Of a DNA stretch of 64,000 nt, positions 1 through 7,993 are shown one piece after another. A model generated the notes under the pieces. That model made no database searches and was not told the origin of the DNA. It worked only from the letters and a program-made list of their open reading frames with translations. The position numbers and the translations under genes are program-made. This DNA is from SW4 sp042466115 (lineage in GTDB: Bacteria > Pseudomonadota > Alphaproteobacteria > Rhodobacterales > Rhodobacteraceae): assembly GCF_042466115.1 (NCBI RefSeq), contig NZ_JAXHBQ010000001.1:806001-870000 (forward strand), written 5' to 3'. Numbering within the stretch: position 1 is the stretch's first letter; every line of letters starts with the position of its first letter.

Positions 1-1199
1 GTTTCGGGGTTGAACTGGCGCAAGGCACCATCCGAGGAGGCCACGATCAACCGACCACCGGCCAGCACAGGGCCGTAATGGGCATGCAGGGTTTTCTGGC
101 GGCGTGTGCGCCCTTCGACAAACTGCGGCAACGCTGTGCGCCATAAGACGCTGCCGTCGCCAGCATCAAGACGCAGTAATTCATTCAGATCGTTGACCAT
201 GAACAGCGAACTGCCAGCCGCCCAGACAGGGCCGGTCGTGCCTTCTGTGGCGGTCCAGATGCGATCACCATTGGCGATATCCAGCGCCGCCACGCGGCCC
301 GAGAAGTTGCCAACATATACCGTATCACCCGCAATCACCGGATCGCCGGAAATGTCCGATACAGTCGCGGCGGCACTGCCACGGCGCTGCCCTGTCACAA
401 CGGTGGACCAGCGGCGCAAGCCCCCTTCGGGGAAGGCCGCAAGGACCTCGCCTGACGGGAATGGGAACACGGCGATGCCATCGCCAACCGCAGCACCTGC
501 CCCGCCCGAGAAGTTCGCGCCACCCGGTGTGCCGTTCAACTGCCAGCGGATCCGGCCGCTGTCCAGTTCAAGCGCCCAGACACGGCTGTCGCGCGCAACA
601 ACGTAAACCAACCCGTTGGCTACGGTCGGTGCCGCACCACCGGGGGCATCCAGATCCTGAGTCCAGACAACAGCGCCTGTCGCCGCATCCAGCGCGCTGA
701 CCTCGCCAAAGCCGGTGCTGACCAGAACGCGGTTGCCCGCCACGGCCAACCCACCACCCGATGCATCGCGGCTGTTGTCGGTCGGCGGGGTCAGATCGCG
801 GGTCCAGGCCAGCGCGCCAGCCGTGGTAACGGCGGCGACCTGCGCGCCCGCGTCCAACGTATAGATCACACCACCGGCCACCACGGGATCGGCAGTGATG
901 CGGGCGCGGCGCCCGTCGCCCTGCCCGATATTGACAGCAAAGACCTGCGTCAGCGCGCCACCAAGGGCCAGATGCCCACCGGGGTGCTGCGGTCCGCCAT
1001 TGCGGTGGGTCCAATCGCCGTTTGTCGTGGTGGCTGGCATCGCGAAGGCGCGCAGTTCAACGGCCTCGTCGATCGCCGCGCCTGCCATCCCGTCACGTAT
1101 ATCAAGGCGTTCGCCCGACAGGATCACATCCTGTTCGCCACAGGCGGCCAGCACACCTAGGGCCATCGCCGCACCGATAAATCTTTGTCGTGTTTTCAC
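1..1199 (-). CDS. bamB: Outer membrane protein assembly factor BamB (partial, C-terminus beyond the window)
   Basis: PQQ-type beta-propeller lipoprotein; in the BAM complex it helps BamA insert outer-membrane beta-barrels. The frame runs open from a GTG at 1197-1199 to the window edge, so about 399 residues are visible and the C-terminus is missing. The start follows a GGAG ribosome-binding site ten bases upstream. Residues 1-20 form a lipoprotein signal ending in lipobox LAAC with Cys20 as the lipidation site. Repeated propeller-blade signatures such as ALDAATGAVVW, ALELDSGRIRW and ALDIANGDRIW follow. It lies 23 bases after the YfgM-like gene, the usual yfgM-bamB arrangement, so der would be expected next, outside the window. 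Family call is firm. Confidence 0.9.
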   Translation of the reverse strand, partial: MKTRQRFIGAAMALGVLAACGEQDVILSGERLDIRDGMAGAAIDEAVELRAFAMPATTTNGDWTHRNGGPQHPGGHLALGGALTQVFAVNIGQGDGRRARITADPVVAGGVIYTLDAGAQVAAVTTAGALAWTRDLTPPTDNSRDASGGGLAVAGNRVLVSTGFGEVSALDAATGAVVWTQDLDAPGGAAPTVANGLVYVVARDSRVWALELDSGRIRWQLNGTPGGANFSGGAGAAVGDGIAVFPFPSGEVLAAFPEGGLRRWSTVVTGQRRGSAAATVSDISGDPVIAGDTVYVGNFSGRVAALDIANGDRIWTATEGTTGPVWAAGSSLFMVNDLNELLRLDAGDGSVLWRTALPQFVEGRTRRQKTLHAHYGPVLAGGRLIVASSDGALRQFNPE

Positions 1200-1222
1200 G
1201 TTACTGCTCCGCCCGTCGTTAC

Positions 1223-1891
1223 CTATTGGCCTGCGTCTGTCGCGCCGTCCAAATCGCCACCCAAGGCCACAATCAAGCTTTGCGCCCGATCACGCAAGCC
1301 CCGCGTGATTTCCGCATCCTCAAGAACCGCGTTGAGAGTTTCGATGGCTGCGGCGTTGTCACCGGCGGCCACATGCGTAAAGGCAATCTGTTCCAGCGCC
1401 AGCAGACGGAACGGCGCACCCGGCACGGCCAGCGCGTCCAGTGCCGCGCGGCGCGTGTCCGCATCCATCGTATCGGCCTGCAACATCAGCGACTTGAGGC
1501 TGGCCAGATCACGATAGATCGGCGCGACCTCTGGATCAGTGGCAATCGCGTCCAATTGCGCCGCAGCGCCCGCAACATCACCGGTTTCCTGCAATGCGGC
1601 GGCTTCAAGCAAACCTGCAACAGCGCCAGCGGGGCCAGCGACATCAATCGCAGCCAAGGCCGTGGCGCGATCTGCGGCATCATCGTTTTCAAGGGCGGCG
1701 AACACGGCATCACCCAGGGCCTGCGCGGTCGCCGCTTCGGATGCCTTGCGATATTCGTTGAACGCAGCACCGCCCACCAGCACCAGCACACAGGCCACGG
1801 CAATCCAGCCATAACGGCGCAAATACATGAACAACTGATCGCGGCGCACCTCTTCGGTGACTTCGTCGATAAAGCTTTCGTTGTTGCTCAT
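1223..1891 (-). CDS. YfgM-like tetratricopeptide membrane protein
   Basis: 222-residue protein with a short cytoplasmic N-terminus, one membrane helix at about residues 28-46 and an Ala-rich periplasmic region of predicted helical hairpins. This is the layout of the YfgM family (TPR-like domain), an ancillary partner of the Sec translocon and periplasmic chaperones. Start ATG at 1891 follows a GAGGA ribosome-binding site. It is directly upstream of bamB on the same strand, which supports the assignment and suggests one transcription unit. The TPR units are degenerate and were recognised by helical Ala-rich periodicity and context, not by strong motifs. Confidence 0.8.
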   Translation of the reverse strand: MSNNESFIDEVTEEVRRDQLFMYLRRYGWIAVACVLVLVGGAAFNEYRKASEAATAQALGDAVFAALENDDAADRATALAAIDVAGPAGAVAGLLEAAALQETGDVAGAAAQLDAIATDPEVAPIYRDLASLKSLMLQADTMDADTRRAALDALAVPGAPFRLLALEQIAFTHVAAGDNAAAIETLNAVLEDAEITRGLRDRAQSLIVALGGDLDGATDAGQ

Positions 1892-2025
1892 TTTTTGTCC
1901 TCAAGCGCCTTGAATTAGCGCATGTCTTAACGCGAAGCATGGCCCCTTGCAAACCCCCCTGCAACAGCTGTCAGCAGTGTTCACGCTTCCTTTGGAAATT
2001 CTTGCAAATAAGACTAATCTAAACT

Positions 2026-2077
2026 AACCGGTTCAGAGTATAACCTGTAAGAATTCAAAACGGTGGTGCATTGCACC
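2026..2077. promoter_or_regulatory. Divergent intergenic control region with two inverted repeats
   Basis: The 211-base gap between yfgM (minus) and the RND operon (plus) holds a perfect 8-base palindrome AACCGGTT at 2026-2033, a -10-like TATAAC at 2039-2044 and an inverted repeat GGTGCA-T-TGCACC at 2065-2077 in the leader of the efflux operon. No convincing -35 lies at the right distance. The repeats could be operators for an efflux repressor, but no regulator gene is adjacent. Seen directly: the repeats. Inferred: any regulatory role. Confidence 0.3.
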
Positions 2078-2102
2078 GCAACCGCACAACATCGAGGCCC
2101 GA

Positions 2103-3320
2103 ATGAAACTGATGCCCATCCTCACCGCCATTCTGGTGACAGCCTTTTTGTTCTTGCTGGTGTTTCACCGCGATACGCTCCTGGCCTTTGCCCAGTCAGA
2201 GTCCGCACCCGAAACCGAAACGGTCGTGGAAACGGCTGAACCGGCGCGCACCGTGTCGGTTGTTGCCATGACATCCACCGCCCAAACCATTGATAGTGCC
2301 GTAATTATGCGTGGCCGCACCGAAGCGGCCCGACAGGTTGATGTGCGCGCCGAAACCACGGGTCAGGTGGTTTCCGATCCGCTGCGCAAGGGGTCGTTCG
2401 TCAACGCAGGCGACATCATGTGCGAACTTGATCCGGGCACCCGCGCCTCCCGTCTGGCCGAGGCCCGCGCCCGTCTGGGCGAGGCCGAGGGCCGCGTTCC
2501 CGAAGCCCAGGCCGCCGTTGTCGAAGCGCAGGCCCGCGTGCGCGAGGCCGATATCAACGTCAACGCCGCCCGCCAGCTAAGCGAGGACGGTTTCGCATCC
2601 GAAACCCGTCTGGTCAGCGCCGAAGCCACCCGCGAGGCCGCACTTGCCGGTGTGCAACGCGCCAATTCGGGCGTCATTTCCGCGCAGGCAGGGATTGAAT
2701 TGGCCCAAGCCGCCGTGCAGGCCGCCGAAAAGGAAATCGAGAACCTGACGATCACAGCGCCCTTTAGCGGTTTGCTGGAAACCGATACCGCTGAACTGGG
2801 CAGTCTGCTGCAACCGGGGGCCGCCTGCGCAACCATCATCCAGCTTGATCCGATCAAACTGGTCGGCTTCGTGCCCGAAATCGACGTCAACAAGGTCACG
2901 GTCGGGGCCATGGCCGGTGCCCGCCTTGCGTCGGGGGCCGAAGTGGCGGGGCGCGTGACGTTCCTGTCCCGCTCGGCTGATGAAACCACCCGCACCTTCC
3001 GCGTCGAGATCGAAGTGCCCAACGCCGATCTTGCGATCCGCGACGGGCAGACGGCGGAAATCATCGTCGCTTCGGACGGGCAAAAGGCGCATCTTTTGCG
3101 CCAGTCGTCCTTGACGCTGAATAATGACGGCGCGTTGGGCATTCGCGTGGTCACGCCCGAAAACACGGCGCAGTTCCTGCCCGTCACCTTGCTGCGTGAC
3201 ACGGTTGATGGCGTCTGGGTTGCGGGCCTGCCTGAAACGGTCGATGTGATCATCATCGGGCAGGAATATGTGATCGACGGTGTCGCCATCGCGCCCACCT
3301 TTCAAGAGGTGGACGGATGA
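2103..3320 (+). CDS. RND efflux periplasmic adaptor (membrane fusion protein)
   Basis: 405-residue adaptor linking an inner-membrane RND pump to an outer-membrane channel. An N-terminal membrane anchor or uncleaved signal spans residues about 5-22. The first half of the lipoyl domain is around residues 70-115 (RAETTGQVV), followed by an Ala/Glu-rich alpha-hairpin coiled coil at about 115-215, the second lipoyl half (ITAPFSGLL) and beta-barrel and membrane-proximal domains. A GAGG ribosome-binding site precedes the ATG. The stop overlaps the permease start by four bases (ATGA), so the two genes are translationally coupled. No outer-membrane factor gene is adjacent; a TolC-like protein encoded elsewhere would be needed. 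Confidence 0.9.
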   Translation: MKLMPILTAILVTAFLFLLVFHRDTLLAFAQSESAPETETVVETAEPARTVSVVAMTSTAQTIDSAVIMRGRTEAARQVDVRAETTGQVVSDPLRKGSFVNAGDIMCELDPGTRASRLAEARARLGEAEGRVPEAQAAVVEAQARVREADINVNAARQLSEDGFASETRLVSAEATREAALAGVQRANSGVISAQAGIELAQAAVQAAEKEIENLTITAPFSGLLETDTAELGSLLQPGAACATIIQLDPIKLVGFVPEIDVNKVTVGAMAGARLASGAEVAGRVTFLSRSADETTRTFRVEIEVPNADLAIRDGQTAEIIVASDGQKAHLLRQSSLTLNNDGALGIRVVTPENTAQFLPVTLLRDTVDGVWVAGLPETVDVIIIGQEYVIDGVAIAPTFQEVDG

Positions 3321-6300
3321 TCAAACTGGTTGATATCGCCGCCTCCCGCGCGCGGATGGTCATGGCCTTTATTGTCCTGTCGCTGCTGGCGGGGGGCTTT
3401 GCCTATGTGGGCCTGCCCAAGGAGGGCGAGCCCGACATTGAAATTCCGGTCCTGTTCGTATCGGTCCCCTTCCCCGGCATTTCCGCCGAAGACAGCGAAA
3501 CCCTGCTGGTCAAACCGATGGAATCCGAACTGTCCGATCTGGACGGTCTGAAAACCATGACGGCCACTGCCGCCGAAGGCTATGCCGGCGTCGCGCTGGA
3601 GTTTGAATTCGGCTGGGACAAGACCACGATCATGGCCGATGTGCGCGATGCCATGAACAATGCCGAAGCCCAGTTTCCCGACGGGGCCGATCAGTATTCC
3701 ATCAATGAAATCAACTTTTCCGAGTTTCCGATCATCATCATCAACCTGACGGGCGATGTGCCCGAACGGATGCTTCTGGACGTGGCCAAGGACCTTCAGG
3801 ACCGGATCGAAGGCATCGACGCCGTGCTTGAAGCCTCCCTCACAGGGGAGCGCGCCGAGATGCTGGAAGTGCTGATCGACCCCCTGCGACTTGAAGCCTA
3901 TAACGTCACCGCTGGCGAATTGATCAACGTTGTGAACAACAACAACCTGCTGATTGCCGCAGGCGAAGTGGACAGCCCGCAGGGGGCGTTTTCCGTCAAG
4001 ATTCCATCGTCGTTCGATGACGCGCTTGATGTTTACGGCCTGCCTGTCAAAACCAATGGCGACCGCGTTGTCACCCTTGGTGATCTTGCCGAAATCCGCC
4101 TCACGTTTGAAGACCGCCAAAGCGTTGCGCGCTTTGATGGCGTCAACACCGTGGCCTTGCAGGTGGTGAAACGGCGTGGGTTCAACTTGATTGATACGTC
4201 CGCGCTGGTGCGCGAGGCTGTGGCCGCCGAACAGGCCACTTGGCCCGAGGATTTGCAGGTTGCCGTTCAGGTCGGAACCTCGAATGACCAAAGCCGCAAC
4301 GTGGCGTCAATGGTCAGCCAGTTGGAAGGCTCGGTGCTGACGGCCATCGCGCTGGTGATGATCGTCGTGCTGGCCGCCCTTGGCACCCGCCCCGCCCTGC
4401 TGGTCGGCTTTTCGATCCCGACATCATTCCTGCTGTGCTTTGCCCTGCTCGCGGTCATGGATATCACCATTTCAAACATCGTCATGTTCGGTCTGATCCT
4501 CGCCGTGGGGATGCTGGTGGACGGGGCGATTGTGGTCGTGGAATACGCCGACAAACGCATCCGCGAAGGTGTCGGCCCGATGCACGCCTATGTCGAGGCG
4601 GCCAAGCGCATGTTCTGGCCCATCGTCAGTTCCACTGCCACGACGCTTTGTGCCTTCCTGCCGATGCTGTTCTGGCCCGGTGTGCCGGGGCAATTCATGG
4701 GCATGCTGCCCGTCACGCTGATTTTCGTGCTCTCGGCCTCGCTGATCGTCGCGCTGATCTATCTGCCCGTGCTGGGCGGTGTCACAGGGCGGATGAGCCG
4801 GACATTCGGCTATGCCTCGGACGGGTTGCGCCGCATCGCGCCGTGGTGGCTGCGCGCGGTGTTGGTCGTGCCGTCGATGCTGCTGGTGTTTATCGGCGCG
4901 ATGATGGTTCTGAACCCCGCCTACCTGTCTGGCGAGGCCGTGCAAACAGACGGTTTTGTCGCCTCGCTTCCGGGGATGATCGTGTTTTTCCTTGGGGCGA
5001 TCGCCACGTCGATCACCGTTGGGTCCGTGCGCGTTCACCGTCAGGCCAAGCGCATCAAGGCAGGCTATCGCCGCTCGCCCTTTGGTTGGGTGATAAACGC
5101 GATTGCCGGCAACCCGATCATGCCATTGGTCAGTATCGGCGCGATCGGCTTTATCGTCGTCTCGGTCTTTGGCTACTTTGGCGCGAACAACAACGGCGTT
5201 GAATTCTTTGTCGAAAGCGAACCCGAACAGGCCATCGTCTACGTGCAGGCGCGCGGCAACCTGTCCCTGCCCGAAAAAGACGCGATCGTGATGATGGCGG
5301 AACAAATGGCGCTGGATACGCCCGGTGTGCAGACGGTGTTTGCCTTTGCCGGTGCGGGCGGGTTGAACCAGAACACTGCCGGTGCAGGTGGCCCCGGTGA
5401 CGCCATTGGCCAGTTGCAGATCGAACTGATCCCGTGGGAGGACCGCCCCGATTATGCGCGCACTCACGAGGGCGAAATCACGCTGGAAGAACTGGACGGT
5501 GATGTCGTCATGGCGACGCTGCAAGCGAAACTGGACACAATCCCCGGTATCCGCACCGAAATCCTGAACCTGTCGATGGGTCCGGGGGCCGCGAAACCGC
5601 TGCACCTGCGCCTGACGGGCAATGATTGGGACCAACTGCTGGCCGCCACGGACGCCGCGCGCATCCTGTTCGAGGACACCCCCGGCCTGACAGTGATCGA
5701 AGACAGCCGCCCCCTGCCCGGTATTGATTGGGAAATCAGCGTCGATGTGGAAAAGGCGGGCCGGTATGGTGCCGATGTGGCCACCGTGGGCGGTATGGTG
5801 CAGCTGATCACCCGCGGCATCATGCTGGGCAGCTACACACCCGAAGGCGGCGATGAACAGATCGACATCCGCGTGCGCCTGCCCGAACAGGACCGTGTGT
5901 TGTCTACGCTGGATTCCTTGCGCGTGCGCACGCAGGCAGGCCTTGTGCCCCTGTCCAATTTCATCACCCGCACGGCCGTGCCGAAACTGGCGCAGATCAA
6001 CCGCATTGATCAGGAACGCTATTTTGACGTCAAGGCGGGCGTGGAAAGCGACCTTGTAAAGCTGACCGACCCCGACACTGGCGAATTTCGCGTCACCACA
6101 GCTGCGGCGGCCGAGACTGACAGCGCCGTGCAAGACCAGATCGCCGATGGCACGCTGGTGCAGACGGTCGTGAACCCCAACGAACGTATCGCGGTGTTGA
6201 CGCAGTGGCTGGAAACACCGGGCAACCTGCCTGCTGGGATCGGCTTTGAATGGACGGGGGATGCACAAGAACAAGAGGAAAGTCAGGCGTTTCTGATGAC

Positions 6301-7000
6301 CGCCTTTGCCGGTGCCTTGGCACTGATGTTCATCATCCTGCTGGCGCAATTCAACAGCTTTTACAACTCGGTCCTTGTGCTGCTGGCGGTCGTTTTGTCC
6401 ACCACAGGCGTGCTGATCGGCATGCTGGTGATGGATCAGGCGTTCAGTATCATCATGACCGGCACGGGGATCGTCGCCCTTGCGGGGATCGTGGTGAACA
6501 ACAACATCGTGCTGATCGACACCTATCAGGAATACGAAAAATACATGCCGCGGACCGAGGCGATCACGCGGACAGCCGAAGACCGCATTCGCCCCGTGCT
6601 GCTGACCACGATCACCACCATGGCGGGCCTGGCGCCGATGATGTTCGGGCTTTCGCTTGATTTCATCAACGGCGGGTTCAGCATCGACAGCCCCACCGCG
6701 CTTTGGTGGAAACAGTTGGCCACGGCTGTTGTGTTCGGCCTTGGGATCGCCACGGTGCTGACACTGGTGTTCACGCCCTCGATGCTGGCGCTGCGGGTCT
6801 GGGTGACGACCTACGCGCGCTGGGGCGGGCAACTGCTGGCGAAACTGTCGCTGGGCCGTGGCAGCCGCGCGGCGCAGGACTGGGCGTTGGAACGCGATGC
6901 CAAACGGGTGCGCGCGCCGGAGATCCTCTGGGGCGAAGACCCGTTCACGAGCCCTGCCCCCGAAATGGTGCCCGATACCCCGCTCAAGGCGGCTGAATAG
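3317..7000 (+). CDS. RND efflux permease (AcrB/HAE superfamily) with extra membrane segments
   Basis: 1227-residue inner-membrane pump, about 180 residues longer than AcrB-type proteins. TM1 is at about 12-30, with a first periplasmic porter domain and a TM2-6 block. The TM4 motif reads LVDGAIVVVE with Asp402-Gly403, so only one of the two proton-relay aspartates of AcrB is present. The TM10 counterpart reads GIVVNNNIVLID (about 1057-1068), with Asn where AcrB has Lys940; such replacements occur in RND subfamilies outside the AcrB core group. Between the TM6 and TM7 positions there are two additional hydrophobic segments, about 510-530 and 549-572. A hydrophilic C-terminal tail follows TM12. 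Substrate unknown. Coupled to the adaptor by a 4-base overlap. Confidence 0.92.
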   Translation: MIKLVDIAASRARMVMAFIVLSLLAGGFAYVGLPKEGEPDIEIPVLFVSVPFPGISAEDSETLLVKPMESELSDLDGLKTMTATAAEGYAGVALEFEFGWDKTTIMADVRDAMNNAEAQFPDGADQYSINEINFSEFPIIIINLTGDVPERMLLDVAKDLQDRIEGIDAVLEASLTGERAEMLEVLIDPLRLEAYNVTAGELINVVNNNNLLIAAGEVDSPQGAFSVKIPSSFDDALDVYGLPVKTNGDRVVTLGDLAEIRLTFEDRQSVARFDGVNTVALQVVKRRGFNLIDTSALVREAVAAEQATWPEDLQVAVQVGTSNDQSRNVASMVSQLEGSVLTAIALVMIVVLAALGTRPALLVGFSIPTSFLLCFALLAVMDITISNIVMFGLILAVGMLVDGAIVVVEYADKRIREGVGPMHAYVEAAKRMFWPIVSSTATTLCAFLPMLFWPGVPGQFMGMLPVTLIFVLSASLIVALIYLPVLGGVTGRMSRTFGYASDGLRRIAPWWLRAVLVVPSMLLVFIGAMMVLNPAYLSGEAVQTDGFVASLPGMIVFFLGAIATSITVGSVRVHRQAKRIKAGYRRSPFGWVINAIAGNPIMPLVSIGAIGFIVVSVFGYFGANNNGVEFFVESEPEQAIVYVQARGNLSLPEKDAIVMMAEQMALDTPGVQTVFAFAGAGGLNQNTAGAGGPGDAIGQLQIELIPWEDRPDYARTHEGEITLEELDGDVVMATLQAKLDTIPGIRTEILNLSMGPGAAKPLHLRLTGNDWDQLLAATDAARILFEDTPGLTVIEDSRPLPGIDWEISVDVEKAGRYGADVATVGGMVQLITRGIMLGSYTPEGGDEQIDIRVRLPEQDRVLSTLDSLRVRTQAGLVPLSNFITRTAVPKLAQINRIDQERYFDVKAGVESDLVKLTDPDTGEFRVTTAAAAETDSAVQDQIADGTLVQTVVNPNERIAVLTQWLETPGNLPAGIGFEWTGDAQEQEESQAFLMTAFAGALALMFIILLAQFNSFYNSVLVLLAVVLSTTGVLIGMLVMDQAFSIIMTGTGIVALAGIVVNNNIVLIDTYQEYEKYMPRTEAITRTAEDRIRPVLLTTITTMAGLAPMMFGLSLDFINGGFSIDSPTALWWKQLATAVVFGLGIATVLTLVFTPSMLALRVWVTTYARWGGQLLAKLSLGRGSRAAQDWALERDAKRVRAPEILWGEDPFTSPAPEMVPDTPLKAAE

Positions 7001-7004
7001 CGTC

Positions 7005-7334
7005 TTAGCGCGCCGCCTTGGCCGCCGTGCCGGTCTGAACACCTTGCAAGAACGCCTGCACCATTGCCGCGCCCTCTGCTTCGGCTTCGGGCCTGCGCGG
7101 GGCTGGTTTGGGGTCAGCGGATCGTGAAAGTCCGACCATGACAAGGCCAGCACCACTCAGGGACGTCCCGACGATGGTCAGCGCAAGCGGCCAGCCAACC
7201 AACTCGCTAAGCACGATCAATCCGGCGGTGGCCAAAAGCCCGACGCCGGACAATACCAACAGCGTGCCTGCACCACCGTAGGCCGCCCAGTCAAGCACCC
7301 GAGCAGCCTTTGCTTCGAAATATGCGGCGATCAT
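7005..7334 (-). CDS. YqjE-like / phage-holin-superfamily small membrane protein
   Basis: 109-residue protein with two hydrophobic helices (about residues 20-42 and 48-70) and a polar Pro/Glu-rich tail. The layout matches the YqjE / holin_3_6 family of cellular membrane proteins, which are not phage lysis proteins in this setting. Its ATG overlaps the stop of the DUF883 gene by four bases (ATGA), reproducing the yqjD-yqjE pairing of other bacteria. Role inferred from family: membrane-associated stress or stationary-phase protein. The 3' end faces the efflux permease, with only four bases between the stop codons. Confidence 0.7.
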   Translation of the reverse strand: MIAAYFEAKAARVLDWAAYGGAGTLLVLSGVGLLATAGLIVLSELVGWPLALTIVGTSLSGAGLVMVGLSRSADPKPAPRRPEAEAEGAAMVQAFLQGVQTGTAAKAAR

Positions 7335-7630
7335 TTGCGGCCGCCCATGAATCCGACCAGAAAGCCGAGGCCTGCCGCAACACCCAAGGCGACGCCGGGC
7401 CGTGCGGCAACAAAATCCTGCGTCTGGATGCCAAGGTCCTGCGCCTGCTTGCCCGCCTCACTTGCACGTGCGCGCGCGGCGGCTTTTGCGTCTTGGGCCT
7501 TTTGCGATCCGGTCTCGGCCAGAAGCGATGTCAGATCAGAAACATCCTCTTTGATGCGTTCGATCTGCTCCGCCAAATCCTTCTGGGTCACGGTGGCGTT
7601 CTTGACTTCATCTTTGGTTGTCGTCGCCAT
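7331..7630 (-). CDS. DUF883 (ElaB/YqjD-type) protein
   Basis: 99 residues: an amphipathic, Ala/Lys/Gln-rich coiled-coil region (about 10-70) followed by a C-terminal membrane anchor with the family signature ARPGVALGVAAGLGFLVG and a short basic end (GGRK). Homologues such as YqjD and ElaB are tail-anchored inner-membrane proteins that associate with ribosomes in stationary phase. The start ATG at 7630 has a good AAAGGAG ribosome-binding site. First gene of a two-gene unit with the YqjE-like gene. Family assignment is strong; the cellular role is known only from enterobacterial relatives. Confidence 0.85.
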   Translation of the reverse strand: MATTTKDEVKNATVTQKDLAEQIERIKEDVSDLTSLLAETGSQKAQDAKAAARARASEAGKQAQDLGIQTQDFVAARPGVALGVAAGLGFLVGFMGGRK

Positions 7631-7704
7631 TGTACGATCTCCTTTCAGTCATGAATGATGACATTGGAGCTATGTGCCAAGGGCTTGGATTTCAAGTTTA
7701 TCAC

Positions 7705-7723
7705 TGGAAATATGCATTTTCCA
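7705..7723. promoter_or_regulatory. Inverted repeat between two divergent stress-type genes
   Basis: TGGAAA at 7705-7710 and TTTCCA at 7718-7723 form perfect 6-base arms around the 7-base spacer TATGCAT. It sits in the 151-base gap between the divergent DUF883 and DUF1328 genes, which is noticeably AT-richer than its surroundings, so it probably lies within or near both promoters. Possible regulator-binding site; no regulator can be named. Confidence 0.25.
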
Positions 7724-7781
7724 TCCCATATAGGGGGCGTCCCACGGCACAATTGCCGTGTCTGAAAAAAGGAGAACCATC

Positions 7782-7947
7782 ATGCTCTATTGGGCTGCTA
7801 CATTCCTTATCATCGCGATTGTCGCAGGCGTTCGTAGGCTTTGGCGGCATCGCCTCGGCTTCCGCCGGTATCGCGCAGATTCTCTTTTTCATCTTCTTGG
7901 TTTTGTTCGGCCTGGCCCTGCTGTCACGCCTCATACGGCGGATGTGA
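7782..7947 (+). pseudogene. DUF1328 small membrane protein, interrupted by a +1 frameshift
   Basis: DUF1328 proteins are about 50-60 residue, two-helix membrane proteins beginning MLYWA and containing GFGGIA. Here the ATG at 7782, with an AAAGGAG site just before it, begins MLYWAATFLIIAIVAG. The conserved second half (GFGGIASASAGIAQILFF to the stop at 7945-7947) lies in another frame. The span is 166 bases, exactly one more than 54 codons plus a stop, so one extra base around 7831-7834 (GTTCGTAGG) explains the break. Removing it restores a typical full-length member. Either a recent real mutation or a sequencing error. Uncorrected, the frame would continue to 7958 with an Arg-rich, non-family tail. 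Confidence 0.8.
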
Positions 7948-7956
7948 CACAGCAGT

Positions 7957-7986
7957 AAAAAGGGGCCGCCCTGTCCTGGGGCGGCC
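7957..7986 (-). terminator. Rho-independent terminator for the MFS gene
   Basis: Perfect 8-base arms GGCCGCCC (7964-7971) and GGGCGGCC (7979-7986) enclose a 7-base loop. On the minus strand the stem is followed by a run of five T (A-run at 7957-7961 on the plus strand). It begins eight bases after the MFS stop codon. It lies between convergent genes, so the stem may also affect plus-strand transcription, but the T-run favours the minus direction. Confidence 0.8.
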
Positions 7987-7993
7987 GCTATGA

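Noticed and set aside
4472..7156. Very long open frame on the minus strand antisense to the RND permease
   Set aside because: Arg/His/Gln-rich translation with no family motifs; a shadow of GC-rich codons in a clearly coding plus-strand gene. Similar long antisense frames over purF, nlpD and nuoN were dropped for the same reason.
7005..7334. Holin-like gene as a prophage remnant
   Set aside because: Pairing with a DUF883 gene matches the cellular yqjD-yqjE unit; no other phage genes nearby.
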